A stretch of 64,000 nt of DNA from Gaiellasilicea sp963850995 (GTDB lineage: Bacteria > Actinomycetota > Thermoleophilia > Gaiellales > Gaiellaceae). Positions within the stretch are counted from its first letter, which is position 1; every line of letters begins with the position of its first letter. The position numbers and the translations under genes are program-made. Under the pieces are notes generated by a model, which worked only from the letters and a program-made list of their open reading frames with translations, had not been told where the DNA came from and searched no databases. Positions 35,548 through 44,627 of the stretch are shown piece by piece. The stretch covers positions 248,001-312,000 of the forward strand of contig CAWKNQ010000014.1 of the NCBI GenBank assembly GCA_963850995.1, read 5' to 3'.

Positions 35548-36686
35548 CTGGGACCCGCTCGCTCCGCCGGCGCTCGACGACCCGCTCACGGCGCAAGCCG
35601 ACCTCCGCGAGCGCTGCCCCGTCGCGTGGACCGACCGCGCGGGCGGCTTCTGGGCGGTGACCAAGTACGAGGACCTCGTCGCCGCCGTGCGTGACTCGGA
35701 GACGTTCATCAACGGCGGCGGGCCGCAGTGGGGCAAGCCGCGACCACCGCTCGAGGTCGACCGGCCGATCCACACGCAGTTTCGCCGCCTCCTCCAGCCC
35801 TACTTCCACCGGTCGCGCATGGCGGCGCTGGAGCCGAAGGTGCGCGGCTTCGTCGTCGAGTTGCTCGACCCACTCCTCGCCGCGGGCCGCGGCGACGTCG
35901 CCCCCGCGCTGACGTACCCGCTGCCCGCCCGCGTGCTCGCCGCGTTCCTGCACCTCCCCGAGAGTGCGTGGCCGTTCCTGAAGGCGTGGTCGGAGGAGCT
36001 GTTCGAGAACGAGGAGGGACGCGGGAACAACCCGGCGAAGGTGCAAGAGGCGAGCCAACGGCTGTACGACTACTCAGCGGAGGTCGTCGCCGACCGGAAG
36101 GCGAACCCGCTCGATCCCGCCGAGGACCCGGTCAGCGGCCTCCTCGGCGCGGAGGGCGTCACGGAGGACGACGTCGTGCAGGTGCTCCGCCTCCTGCTCA
36201 CGGCCGGTCACAACTCGACGACGAGCGCGCTCGGCAGCTGCATCCTCGCGGTGGCACGCGACCCCGATGTACAGAGGCGCCTGCGGGCCGACCCGTCGCT
36301 GATCCCGTCGGCCGTCGACGAGTTCATGCGCCTCGAGACGCCCGTGATGGCGATGCCGCGCTGGGCGTCGCGCGACACGGAGCTGCGGGGCCGGAAGATC
36401 GCGCGCGGTGACCAGCTCTTCCTCGTCTGGCAGTCGGGCAACCGCGACCCCGACTTCTGGGGCCAGACCGTCGACGAGTGCGTCGTCGACCGCAAGCCGA
36501 ACCCGCACCTCGTCTTCGGCCACGGCCTGCACCGCTGCATCGGCGACGTCGTCGCGCTGCTCGAGCTCCGTGTGACTCTCGAGGAGCTCCTCGGCACACA
36601 CAGGCTGGATCGAGCTCGACGGCGAGCCGGTGCGCACGACCTGGGTGCGCTTCGGCGTCAGCAAGCTGCCGATGCGTTTCTCCTGA
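35528..36686 (+). CDS. Cytochrome P450, copy 4 (frameshift near the 3' end)
   Basis: About 385 residues. Canonical P450 motifs: I-helix TAGHNSTTSALG (226-231), ExxR EFMR (265-268), haem loop VFGHGLHRCIGD with Cys337. It is the closest relative of copy 3. TTG 35528 overlaps the copy 3 stop by 20 bp. Near 36595 (GGCACACACAGG) the frame slips: after the slip the other frame gives WIELDGEPVRTTWVRFGVSK and LPMRFS to TGA 36684-36686, matching the C-termini of the other copies. Unrepaired, the open frame runs on to 36724 with foreign residues. It probably hydroxylates the island's substrate. Confidence 0.82.
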
Positions 36687-36690
36687 GCAG

Positions 36691-36727
36691 TATCAGGGTA
36701 CTTGACGAGTCTCAGGTTGCCTGAGAC
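36691..36727. promoter_or_regulatory. Island operator copy 4 (tandem pair)
   Basis: A degenerate site TATCAGGGTACTTGACG (36691-36707) and a perfect variant TCTCAGGTTGCCTGAGA (36710-36726) lie 19 bp apart centre to centre. TTGACG (36702-36707) with a 17-bp spacer and GACTAT (36725-36730) forms a likely promoter with the second site inside it, feeding the gene at 36764. Confidence 0.65.
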
Positions 36728-36763
36728 TATGCCTCGGCCCACGCCGCAGGAGAGGGGGAGAAC

Positions 36764-38191
36764 ATGTTCGACCACAGTGAGGCTGCGCCGCGGATGCGGC
36801 TCGGCGTCGGGATTGCGCTCATGCTCGCCGTCGGTGTCGCTTCGGTCGTCGTGGCCGCGACGACGCGCACCGCAGGCGCTGCCACAGCCGCGACAACGGA
36901 GGTGATCTCGGGCACGCTCGCCGACGGGACGCCGTGGCGCGTCGCCAAGCCGACGCCCTGGAACGGCACGATCATCCTCGACCTCGACGGATTCGCGAAT
37001 GCGAACCCGACCAGCCCGAGCGTCATCCAGAGCTGGATGACCGAGCACGGCTACGCCATCGGCGGCACCACCCGCGAGCCGGTCGGCTACCGCTTCCGGC
37101 AGGCCGTCGACAACCTGCTCGCCGTACGGGATGCATTCACCGCGAGATTCGGCACGCCGACGCGCACGATCACGATGGGAGGCTCGCGCGGCGGCTTCGT
37201 GTCGCGCATCGCGATGGAGATGTACCCGCAGATCTTCGACGGGGCGCTGCTCTCGGCCGGCGGCGGTGCGGGCGAGATCGCGACCTTCAACTCGCACCTC
37301 GACGGGCTGTTCGCGCTGAAGATGCTCGTCGATCCGAACGCACCGATCCCGCTCGCGAACGTCACGAACCCGTTCGCCGACAACGCGGCGATCAACGCAC
37401 TCGTCCGTCAGGCGATGACGACGCCGGCCGGGCGTGCCCGCCTCGGGCTCGCGGCCGCCTTCGAGCAGATGCCGCTCTGGGCGTTGGGGCCGGCGCCGGC
37501 GACCGATGCGGCGTCGTGGATCGAGCAGATCGGCGGGGAGCTCAATCCGATCGTCGGCACGGTCTTCGGCTTCGCGAACCCGGCGCAGGTGCGCCAGGGC
37601 ATCGAGCGTGCCGCAGGGGGCAACCCGCTCTGGAACAACGGCGTCAACTACACCGAGCTGCTCGCCCGCTCCGGGCGCTCGCAGCTCGTCCGCGACCTCT
37701 ACGCGGCCGCCGGCCTCGATCTCCGGGCAGACCTGGAGACGCTCGCCGACGCGCCCGCGTGTACGGCGGACCCGGCGGCGGTCGCCGTCGCCGAGCAGCA
37801 GATGGCGTACACGGGCGAGATCCGCGGCCCCGTGATCGTCGTCGACAACATCGGCGACCCGGTCGACTCCGAGGCGTACAAGGAGGCGTACGAGCGCACG
37901 GTTTCGAGCGCAGGGAACAGGCGCCTGCTGCGGTCGACGTGGATCGCATCCGCGGGGCACGCCAACCAGACGGTGCTCGAACGGCTCGCCGGTTTCGTGA
38001 AGCTGATCGAGCGACTGGACACGGGCAAGTGGAGCTCGACCTCCGCCGAGGCCATGGCGGAGGCCGCGGCGCAGATCGACGCCGAGTCGGAACTGAACCT
38101 CGGCGCCTCGCGCTTCATCGACTACCACCCGCTGAAGCCGCTTCGCGAATGGGACGGCAAGGACTTCGGCAGGTACGACCCGGAGGACTGA
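36764..38191 (+). CDS. Secreted alpha/beta-hydrolase-like protein
   Basis: A 475-residue exported protein: a long N-region then a hydrophobic core (GIALMLAVGVASVVVAATT) and an Ala/Thr-rich start of the mature chain. The nucleophile elbow is TITMGGSRGGF with Ser141, and IASAGHANQT near residue 400 offers the catalytic His. An esterase acting on the island's substrate outside the cell is the simplest reading; no close named family was recognised. A GGAGAGGGGGAG ribosome site precedes the ATG. A strong hairpin follows. Confidence 0.72.
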   Translation: MFDHSEAAPRMRLGVGIALMLAVGVASVVVAATTRTAGAATAATTEVISGTLADGTPWRVAKPTPWNGTIILDLDGFANANPTSPSVIQSWMTEHGYAIGGTTREPVGYRFRQAVDNLLAVRDAFTARFGTPTRTITMGGSRGGFVSRIAMEMYPQIFDGALLSAGGGAGEIATFNSHLDGLFALKMLVDPNAPIPLANVTNPFADNAAINALVRQAMTTPAGRARLGLAAAFEQMPLWALGPAPATDAASWIEQIGGELNPIVGTVFGFANPAQVRQGIERAAGGNPLWNNGVNYTELLARSGRSQLVRDLYAAAGLDLRADLETLADAPACTADPAAVAVAEQQMAYTGEIRGPVIVVDNIGDPVDSEAYKEAYERTVSSAGNRRLLRSTWIASAGHANQTVLERLAGFVKLIERLDTGKWSSTSAEAMAEAAAQIDAESELNLGASRFIDYHPLKPLREWDGKDFGRYDPED

Positions 38192-38203
38192 GGGTGGATC
38201 GGG

Positions 38204-38224
38204 CGGGGCCGCGAGGCGGCCCCG
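38204..38224. terminator. Bidirectional hairpin terminator
   Basis: CGGGGCCGC-GAG-GCGGCCCCG, nine perfect pairs with a 3-base loop, lies in the 38-bp gap between the convergent hydrolase and acyl-CoA ligase genes. Confidence 0.75.
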
Positions 38225-38229
38225 CTCCG

Positions 38230-39630
38230 CTACTCGCTGACGAGCGCCGAGCGGTCGATCGCGCGCTTGAGGATCTTGCCTGTCGGGCCCTTCGGCAACT
38301 CGTCGACGAACACGATCCGGCGCGGGTACTTGTACGCCGCGACGCGCTCCCTCGCCCACGCCTGGAGGTCCTCGACGTCGAGCGTCGTGCCGGGTCGTCG
38401 CACGACGAGCGCCGCGACCTCCTCGCCGAGCGTCTCGTGCGGGAAACCGACGACGGCCGCCTCGAGCACGTCCGGGTGCGCGTACAGCGCCTCCTCGACC
38501 TCGCGCGGATACACGTTGTAGCCGCCGCGGATGATCAGCTCTTTCTTGCGATCGACGAGGAAGAGATAGCCCTCCTCGTCCACGTAGCCCATGTCGCCCG
38601 TGGCCAGCCAACCATCCGCGTCGATCGCCTCGGAGGTCGCCTCGTCGTCTGCCCAGTAGCCCGGAATCACCGACGGACCGCGGAACTGCACCTCGCCGAC
38701 GCCACGCTCGTCTGGATCGTGGATGCGCATGTCGGTTCCACCGAGCGGCATCCCGACCGAGCCCGGCTTGCGCTCCTGCCCGACGGTGTACGTCGTTGCG
38801 ATCCCGCTCAGCTCGGTGAGGCCGTAGCCCTCGTAGACGTCGCCGGCGAAGATGCGCTCGAAGTCGCGCGCGACCTCGACCGGGACGGCGGCGCCGCCGA
38901 CGTGCGCGATCCGCACGGGAGGCAGCTCGTCGGCGCTCCGCGCAGCCTGGCAGAGCGCGATGCACATCGTCGGGACGCCGAGGAGGATCGTCGTTCCCGT
39001 CCGCGTCATCGTCGCCAGCGTCTGCTCGGGCTCGAACCGCCCGACAACGGACACGGCCGCACCTGCGAGCAGCGTCGAGAGGATGCCCGTCGATTGTCCG
39101 AGCACGTGCGAGAACGGCGCGGCGCCGAGGACGACGTCGTCCTCAGTGAACGCCATCGCGTCGGCCGCATTGCGGGCCGCAGCCAGGATGCCGCCGTGCG
39201 TCAGGATCGCGCCCTTCGGCCGGCCGGACGTTCCGGACGTGAACAGGATCACCGCCGGGTCGGTGTCGTGTCTGTCCACGACCTCGCCGGCCGCCTCTCC
39301 CGCAGTAGGCAGCTCCTCGTCGACGAACACCGCGGGCGTCGAGCTCGCGACCCGCTCGGCGATCTCCGGCGGCGCGAGCAGCGGGTTGAGCGGGACGACG
39401 ACGGCGCCGAGCCGGAGGGCGCCGAAGTACGCGGCGAGGAACGCGGGTGAGTTGGGAAGCTTGATCGCGACGCGATCGCCCGCACCGACACCCCGTTCGC
39501 GCAGCTCTCGCGCCGCGACGGCTGCCCGGCGGTCCAGCTCTGCGTACGAGAGCGCGGCCCCGTCGAACCAGAGTGCCGGCCGGTCGCCGTGCACGGCCGC
39601 ACCGTCTGTCAGGATGCGGGCGAGGTTCAT
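38230..39630 (-). CDS. AMP-dependent acyl-CoA synthetase/ligase (FadD-like)
   Basis: A 466-residue ANL-family ligase. ILFTSGTSGRPKGAILTHGG is the phosphate-binding loop, YEGYGLTE the adenine motif, TGDMGYVDEEGYLFLVDRKK the hinge and PTGKILKR the C-terminal catalytic lysine. It makes acyl-AMP and then acyl-CoA from a carboxylic acid. It is shorter than fatty-acyl FadD (about 500-560), closer to medium-chain or aromatic acid ligases. It is divergent from the MarR gene with operator copy 5 between them, 11 bp from its ATG, so it is a likely direct target. Confidence 0.92.
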   Translation of the reverse strand: MNLARILTDGAAVHGDRPALWFDGAALSYAELDRRAAVAARELRERGVGAGDRVAIKLPNSPAFLAAYFGALRLGAVVVPLNPLLAPPEIAERVASSTPAVFVDEELPTAGEAAGEVVDRHDTDPAVILFTSGTSGRPKGAILTHGGILAAARNAADAMAFTEDDVVLGAAPFSHVLGQSTGILSTLLAGAAVSVVGRFEPEQTLATMTRTGTTILLGVPTMCIALCQAARSADELPPVRIAHVGGAAVPVEVARDFERIFAGDVYEGYGLTELSGIATTYTVGQERKPGSVGMPLGGTDMRIHDPDERGVGEVQFRGPSVIPGYWADDEATSEAIDADGWLATGDMGYVDEEGYLFLVDRKKELIIRGGYNVYPREVEEALYAHPDVLEAAVVGFPHETLGEEVAALVVRRPGTTLDVEDLQAWARERVAAYKYPRRIVFVDELPKGPTGKILKRAIDRSALVSE

Positions 39631-39641
39631 CCGGCTGAGGG

Positions 39642-39658
39642 TCGCAGGTTACCTGACA
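39642..39658. promoter_or_regulatory. Island operator copy 5 (ligase/marR divergent promoter)
   Basis: TCGCAGGTTACCTGACA keeps the CAGGT-ACCTG core and lies 11 bp from each of the two divergent start codons. A -10-like CATTAT (39657-39662) is placed for a leaderless marR transcript starting at GTG 39670. One site would control the ligase and autoregulate the repressor. Confidence 0.65.
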
Positions 39659-39669
39659 TTATGTAGACA

Positions 39670-40143
39670 GTGACAGAGCCCGCGCAGATTCCCGAGCCCA
39701 TGCACGAGCAGCCCGAGCCGCGCATCAGTTACGTCGTCGCGCGACTCGAGCGTGCGCTGCGCGTGGAGATCAACGAGCGGGTGCGGCCGCATGGGCTGAC
39801 GACGCTCCAGTACACGACGCTCAGCATCCTCGGGCGAAGAGGCGAGCTGTCGAACGCGCAGCTGGCGCGGCGCGCATACATGACGCCGCAATCGATGAGC
39901 GAGGTGATCGAGGCGCTCGAGCAGAAGGGTCTCGTCGAGCGCACGCCACACCCGAACCACCGTCGCGTCTTCCCGGCGGCGCTGACGCAGAAGGGCCGCA
40001 AGGTGCTCGAAGCGTGCGATGCGGCGGTCGACGAGCTCGAGCGCGAGATGCTCGGAGAGCTGACGCCGCATCAGGTCAAGAGCCTGCGGAACGGGCTGAT
40101 CAGCGCGGTGCGCGCGCTCCACGCCGGCTTTCCGCTCCGCTGA
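39670..40143 (+). CDS. MarR family transcriptional regulator (candidate island repressor)
   Basis: A 157-residue winged-helix protein. The DNA-binding part includes LTTLQYTTLSILGRRGELSN, AQLARRAYMTPQSMSEVIEA (recognition helix) and the wing NHRRVFPAALTQKG; flanking helices serve dimerisation. MarR dimers bind 16-20 bp palindromes and release them on binding aromatic or acyl-CoA ligands. This is the only regulator of its type among genes that all carry TATCAGGTNNCCTGATA, and its own promoter has a copy. GTG 39670 lies 11 bp after operator copy 5. Confidence 0.92.
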   Translation: MTEPAQIPEPMHEQPEPRISYVVARLERALRVEINERVRPHGLTTLQYTTLSILGRRGELSNAQLARRAYMTPQSMSEVIEALEQKGLVERTPHPNHRRVFPAALTQKGRKVLEACDAAVDELEREMLGELTPHQVKSLRNGLISAVRALHAGFPLR

Positions 40144-40144
40144 C

Positions 40145-40161
40145 TATCAGGTAGCCTGATT
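40145..40161. promoter_or_regulatory. Island operator copy 6
   Basis: TATCAGGTAGCCTGATT lies one base after the marR stop and 29 bp before the SDR start. The nearby AAGGAGGAA ribosome site and ATG 40191 follow. No convincing -10 was seen. Confidence 0.65.
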
Positions 40162-40190
40162 CTCCTGAGCAGGGGACCAAGGAGGAATCG

Positions 40191-41021
40191 ATGGGAGTCC
40201 TGGAGGGAAAAGCGGCCGTCGTCACCGGGTCGGCGCGGGGAATCGGACGCGCAGCCGCGGAACTGCTCGCGGAGCAGGGTGCGCGCGTGCTGATCACCGA
40301 CCTCGACGAAGACATCGCGCAGGAAACGGCGTCCGCGATCGGCGGCGAGATCGCGGTCTTCGGCGGCGACCTCACGAAGGAGGGCGTGCCCGAGGCTGTC
40401 GTGCAGAAGGCCATCGACGAGTTCGGGCAACTGGACATCGTCGTCAACAACGCGGGCTACACGTGGGACGGAATGGCGCACAAGATGAGCGACGAGCAGT
40501 TTCGCGCGATGCTCGAGATCCACACCGTCGTCCCGTTCAAGCTCCTCCGGGCGGCGGCGCCGTATCTGCGCGATGCCGGCAAGGCCGACAAGGAGGCCGG
40601 CCGGGAGGTCTTCCGCAAGGTGGTCAACGTCACGTCGATCTCCGGGACCCAGGGCAACCTCGGTCAGGCGAACTACTCCACCGCGAAGGCCGGCCTGATA
40701 GGGCTGACGAAGACACTTGCCCGCGAGTGGGGCCCGTTCAAGGTGAACGTGAACGCGGTCGCCTTCGGATTCGTCGAGACGCGCCTCACAGCCGCGTCCG
40801 ACAACGGCGGCGAGCAATTCGTCAAAGACGGCGTCGAGATCCCGCTCGGGATCCCGGAGAAGATGCGGCAGATGGCGCCCCTCGTCATTCCGCTCGGGCG
40901 CCCGGCAACACCCGAGGACGCGGCAGGCCCGATCTTCTTCCTCTGCTCGCCGTGGTCGAACTTCGTCCACGGACAGGTGATCACCGCGAGCGGCGGGCAG
41001 ACGACCGGGATGACGTCGTGA
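40191..41021 (+). CDS. Short-chain dehydrogenase/reductase (FabG-like)
   Basis: A 276-residue classical SDR: TGSARGIG (12-19) binds NAD(P), NNAG 86-89, Ser149 and YSTAK (Tyr162, Lys166) form the catalytic set. The Asp-rich end of the second strand (ITDLDED) favours NAD(H). It likely oxidises a 3-hydroxyacyl-CoA or an alcohol made by the P450s. It has its own operator copy, and operator copy 7 follows. Confidence 0.9.
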   Translation: MGVLEGKAAVVTGSARGIGRAAAELLAEQGARVLITDLDEDIAQETASAIGGEIAVFGGDLTKEGVPEAVVQKAIDEFGQLDIVVNNAGYTWDGMAHKMSDEQFRAMLEIHTVVPFKLLRAAAPYLRDAGKADKEAGREVFRKVVNVTSISGTQGNLGQANYSTAKAGLIGLTKTLAREWGPFKVNVNAVAFGFVETRLTAASDNGGEQFVKDGVEIPLGIPEKMRQMAPLVIPLGRPATPEDAAGPIFFLCSPWSNFVHGQVITASGGQTTGMTS

Positions 41022-41064
41022 GCTCAACCGCGTTGATCCGGCGAGAGCGGCGGCTGGTGGCCAC

Positions 41065-41093
41065 TTGACTATCAGGTAGGCTGATACTAGGTT
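41065..41093 (+). promoter_or_regulatory. Promoter with island operator copy 7 in its spacer
   Basis: TTGACT (41065-41070), a 17-bp spacer and TAGGTT (41088-41093). The palindrome TATCAGGTAGGCTGATA (41070-41086) fills the spacer exactly, the clearest repression geometry in the island. It drives the DUF6351-like/Liv transporter genes. Confidence 0.7.
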
Positions 41094-41097
41094 GGCG

Positions 41098-41162
41098 CTG
41101 TTCAGCTTGCCCTCGCTCGTTGGAGGAGCAAGCGCAGGGGTCAACGTTTGAACAGAGGAGGA
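41098..41162 (+). other. Structured 5' leader before the DUF6351-like gene
   Basis: CTGTTCA (41098-41104) pairs with TGAACAG (41149-41155), and GCTTGC (41105-41110) directly inside pairs with GCAAGC (41128-41133). The ribosome site GAGGAGG lies just after the last arm. It may modulate translation or simply stabilise the message; no known riboswitch was recognised. Confidence 0.4.
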
Positions 41163-41165
41163 GCG

Positions 41166-43388
41166 ATGGTGGATCTCCTGTCTCGACAACGGCGTCGCCT
41201 CGCCCCGAAGGTCGTCTTAGGCGCGCTCATCGCAATGGTCGTGTGCAGCGGGGCCGTGTCGGCGAACCCGCCGGCGGGCGGCATCGGGGAGATCACGGTG
41301 TTGTCGAATCGCGCGGACCTCGTTTCAGGGGGCGACGCACTCGTGTCGGTCGATCTCCGCGCCAATCCGCGCGCAGTGAGGGTAGAGCTCAACGGCGACG
41401 ACATCACGGACGCATTCGCCGTCCGCCCGAACGGCCGCTTCGAAGGGATCGTCACGCACCTCGAACAGGGCGCAAACACCCTACGAGTGCGCCCGGGGAA
41501 CGGGGTCGGACAGTCGATCGAGATCGACAACCACCCGATCGGTGGGCCGGTCTTCTCGGGCCCGCAGGTTCAGCCCTGGCTCTGCCGCACACAGCTGCAA
41601 ACGAATCCGTCGCTCGGGACGGCGACCGACACGACATGCAATGCGCCGACGGTGGTCGAGCTCTTCTACCGAAATCTCAGCGACCAGTTCGTCCCGTATG
41701 ACCGGTCGAGCCCGCCCGCACCGGCAAGCATCCAGCAAACGACGACGGACGAGGGCAAGACCGTCCCGTTCATCGTCGAGCGCCTGACGGGTACCGCCAA
41801 CCGCGGCATCTACCAGTTCGCACTCATCGTCGACCCGACGAAGCCGGTGTCGCCGTGGACTGAGCAGCCCTGGAATCACAAGTACGTCAATACGTTCGGG
41901 GGCGCGTGCGGCGTCAACTACCAGCAGCCGACGGTCGGCAACGTGCTCAGCGGCCAGAACGTCTCCCTGATCGGCCGCGGCTTCGCGGTGGGAACTTCGA
42001 GCCTGAACACGTACGGCAACCAGTGCAACGACATCGTCTCCGCCGAGGCACTGATGATGACGAAGGAAGTCCTCACGGAGCGCCACGGTCAGATCCGCTA
42101 CACGATCGGTAACGGAGCCTCGGCGGGAACCATGCAGCAACACCTCATCGCCGAGGGATACCCGGGCCTCCTGGACGGCATCACCACCAGCCTCCTCTAC
42201 GAGGACCACTGGTACCAGGTGGTCAGCTCGTTCGACTGCATCCTGCTCTGGCGCTACTTCGGACTGCCGAATGGGTTGCTGGGCCTGCCGAACAATCCGA
42301 ACCCGCTGTTCCTGACGCCGGTCGAGCGTCAGAAGGTGTGGGGCTCAAACCCGGCTGGACCCGACAACATGTGCGGGACAAAGATCAACTTCACGGTGGT
42401 CGAGCTCATTGCGGACTCGCCGTTCGGCTGCTCTGGCCCGGTAGAGCCTCCGCTCTGGCGCTGGAACGCGGTGACGAATCCGACCGGCACCAGGTGCACG
42501 ATTCAGGACTACCAGAAGGCGCTGTTCGGACTTGGTCCGGACGGGAAGGCGCCGAGCCCGATCGACAACGTCGGTGTGCAATACGGGCTCAAGGCGCTCC
42601 GAGCGGGAACGCTGACCACGGAGCAATTCGTCGACGTGAACGCCCGTATCGGCGGGCTCGACATCGACGGCGTCTGGCAGTCCCAGCGAACCGGGGGGAA
42701 CGTCGGCGCGCTGGAAACGCTCTATCGCAGCGGCCGGATCGTCAGCGGGCGAGGCACCGCGAGCGTCGCCGAGATCGAAGTGCGCTCCAATATCACGGAC
42801 ACGGGCTTCCACCCTCCGTTCCACTCGTTCACGTACCGCGCTCGGCTTGACCGCACCAACGGCAACCACGACACCCATGTGATCTGGGTTCCGAACGGCG
42901 GCCAGTCCCCGGACCCGATCCTCACGGTGGACGAGTGGCTCGCGGGCGTCGAGGCGGACTCGAGCGCCGATGCGCTGTCTGTCAAGCTCGCCCGGCACAA
43001 GCCGGCCGAGGCGGTCGATGCGTGCTTCCGCGCGGGAGGTGTCGTGCAGGACGTGATGTGCACCGACCCGGCGACTGGTCTGCCCGGTTGGCAGTACTAC
43101 GAGAACCCGAGACTGGTGGCAGGCTGGCCGTTCACCCTCGACCACTTCAAGTGCCAGCTGAAGCCGCTCGACCGGTCCGATTACGTCCCGATCGCGTTCA
43201 CCGACGCCCAGTGGGCCCAGCTCAACCAGGCATTCCCAACGGGCGTCTGCGACTACAGCAAGCCGCCGGTCGGGCAGCAGCCGTCGGTTCCGTGGCTCAC
43301 CTTCGCCGCCGGCCCGGGCGGACAACCGCTCGGGGATCCACCGGGGTCGCAGGGACCGCCAGCGACGGCTCCAGGGCGGAACAGGTAG
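41166..43388 (+). CDS. Large secreted DUF6351-like protein, probable alpha/beta hydrolase
   Basis: A 740-residue exported protein. A signal peptide (VVLGALIAMVVCSGAVSA) is followed by a beta-rich domain (about 40-125) and a large domain with GNGASAGTMQQ, a GxSxG nucleophile elbow at Ser319. About ten cysteines suggest disulphides. It resembles the family called DUF6351, whose activity is not established. It probably hydrolyses the island's extracellular substrate, perhaps an ester or polymer. ATG 41166 is chosen because a GAGGAGG site precedes it; an upstream in-frame TTG at 41148 is less likely. A 72-bp gap separates it from the Liv genes. Confidence 0.75.
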   Translation: MVDLLSRQRRRLAPKVVLGALIAMVVCSGAVSANPPAGGIGEITVLSNRADLVSGGDALVSVDLRANPRAVRVELNGDDITDAFAVRPNGRFEGIVTHLEQGANTLRVRPGNGVGQSIEIDNHPIGGPVFSGPQVQPWLCRTQLQTNPSLGTATDTTCNAPTVVELFYRNLSDQFVPYDRSSPPAPASIQQTTTDEGKTVPFIVERLTGTANRGIYQFALIVDPTKPVSPWTEQPWNHKYVNTFGGACGVNYQQPTVGNVLSGQNVSLIGRGFAVGTSSLNTYGNQCNDIVSAEALMMTKEVLTERHGQIRYTIGNGASAGTMQQHLIAEGYPGLLDGITTSLLYEDHWYQVVSSFDCILLWRYFGLPNGLLGLPNNPNPLFLTPVERQKVWGSNPAGPDNMCGTKINFTVVELIADSPFGCSGPVEPPLWRWNAVTNPTGTRCTIQDYQKALFGLGPDGKAPSPIDNVGVQYGLKALRAGTLTTEQFVDVNARIGGLDIDGVWQSQRTGGNVGALETLYRSGRIVSGRGTASVAEIEVRSNITDTGFHPPFHSFTYRARLDRTNGNHDTHVIWVPNGGQSPDPILTVDEWLAGVEADSSADALSVKLARHKPAEAVDACFRAGGVVQDVMCTDPATGLPGWQYYENPRLVAGWPFTLDHFKCQLKPLDRSDYVPIAFTDAQWAQLNQAFPTGVCDYSKPPVGQQPSVPWLTFAAGPGGQPLGDPPGSQGPPATAPGRNR

Positions 43389-43460
43389 GTGGCCCGATCA
43401 GACTCGATCCCCACGACATCGCATGCTGTTGAGCCCGCCCATCGAACAAGGAGCGAAGCG

Positions 43461-44627
43461 ATGAAGAAAGTGCTCGTGCTGTTGGCGGCTGCGTTGGGTG
43501 CCGTGACAATGCTGACCGGCTTCACGGACGCCGGCCCTCAGGCGCCGAGCGGGACCGTCTACCTCGGCATGGATGCGCCGTTGACGGGGCCGCAGGCGAT
43601 CGTAGGTCAGGGCGACCGCGAAACGGTCCTCGCGCTCGTCCGGTACTGGAACGGGCGGGGCGGCATCAACGGCCGTCGACTCGTCGTCGACATCCTCGAC
43701 AACGCTTCGAATCCGTCGCAGGCAGTGCAGAACGTCCAGCGCTTCACCTCCGACTCCAAGTACGTCGGCATTCTCGGTTCGGGGAACGCGGCCGCGGCGG
43801 TCGCGACCGCGCCGCTGGCGACGGAGGCTCAGATCCCATTCCTCGCACTCTCACCGCCGACCACGCTCGTGGCGCCCCCCAGGCCGTACGTCTTCGTCGC
43901 TCTTCCCACGTCGCGGCTCTACGCGTACAGCATGGCGCAGTATCTGAAGACGCAGGGCGTGACCAGGATCGCGCTGATCGGCGACAACGGGGGCTTCGGC
44001 CGCGACGGCGTCGCGCAGGTCCAGGCGCTCGCGAAGTCATACGGCTTCACGATCACCGACTCGATCATCTTCGCCCCCACGGCGACGAGCTTCGCGGCAG
44101 AGCTCGCGAAGGTGAAGAACTCGGACGCACAGGCGCTCTGGATGTGGACCGTCACGCCCGCGGGGAACACGATCGTCAAGGAGTTCCGGCAGCTCCAGCT
44201 CTCCCAGCGACTCGTCCTCACCGGCGGCAACCTCTCGCCGCAGTTCCTCGAGGCGACGTGCCCCGACGTCAACGGCGCGCTGGTCAACGGCTTCCTCGGC
44301 AGCGTCTGGCAGCAGCTGCCGCGCAGCAACCCGACCCGCGCGCTCGCGCAGCTCGTCGAGCGGCAGGTGGGACACCCGATCTCGGTGTTCAATGTCGACG
44401 CTTCGACGGCGCTCTTTGCCTTCCAGGCCGCGATGCAGCGCGGAGGGTTCACCCGCAGCGGGATCACCACTGCGCTCGAGACGAAGCTTCGGCGCCTGCC
44501 GACGCCCGGCGGCCGGCTGTACCTCGGCCCCCGAAACCACAGCGGGATCCAGATGGACAGCATGTGGGCAGGGAGAATCGCGTCGTGCAAGCCGAGGGCC
44601 CTGTTCGGAGCGGCGTTCCGCCGATAG
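43461..44627 (+). CDS. Branched-chain amino acid-type ABC substrate-binding protein (LivK-like)
   Basis: A 388-residue Peripla_BP_6 protein with a signal peptide (MKKVLVLLAAALGAVTMLTG). Typical features: YLGMDAPLTGPQAIVGQGDR, NGRGGINGRRLVVDILDNAS, and LALIGDNGGFGRDGVAQV-like lobes. Proteins of this family in catabolic islands often bind aromatic acids or other organic acids rather than amino acids. A strong AAGGAG site precedes ATG 43461. It starts the Liv operon. Confidence 0.88.
   Translation: MKKVLVLLAAALGAVTMLTGFTDAGPQAPSGTVYLGMDAPLTGPQAIVGQGDRETVLALVRYWNGRGGINGRRLVVDILDNASNPSQAVQNVQRFTSDSKYVGILGSGNAAAAVATAPLATEAQIPFLALSPPTTLVAPPRPYVFVALPTSRLYAYSMAQYLKTQGVTRIALIGDNGGFGRDGVAQVQALAKSYGFTITDSIIFAPTATSFAAELAKVKNSDAQALWMWTVTPAGNTIVKEFRQLQLSQRLVLTGGNLSPQFLEATCPDVNGALVNGFLGSVWQQLPRSNPTRALAQLVERQVGHPISVFNVDASTALFAFQAAMQRGGFTRSGITTALETKLRRLPTPGGRLYLGPRNHSGIQMDSMWAGRIASCKPRALFGAAFRR

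Noticed and set aside
36687..36724. Extra residues at the end of P450 copy 4
   Set aside because: They arise after a frameshift and read through the operator; the shifted frame gives a normal P450 C-terminus ending at 36686.
43383..43402. CAGGTAGGTGGCCCGATCA before the Liv operon as another operator
   Set aside because: Right half does not match CCTGATA and spacing is off; it is the end of the DUF6351-like coding region.
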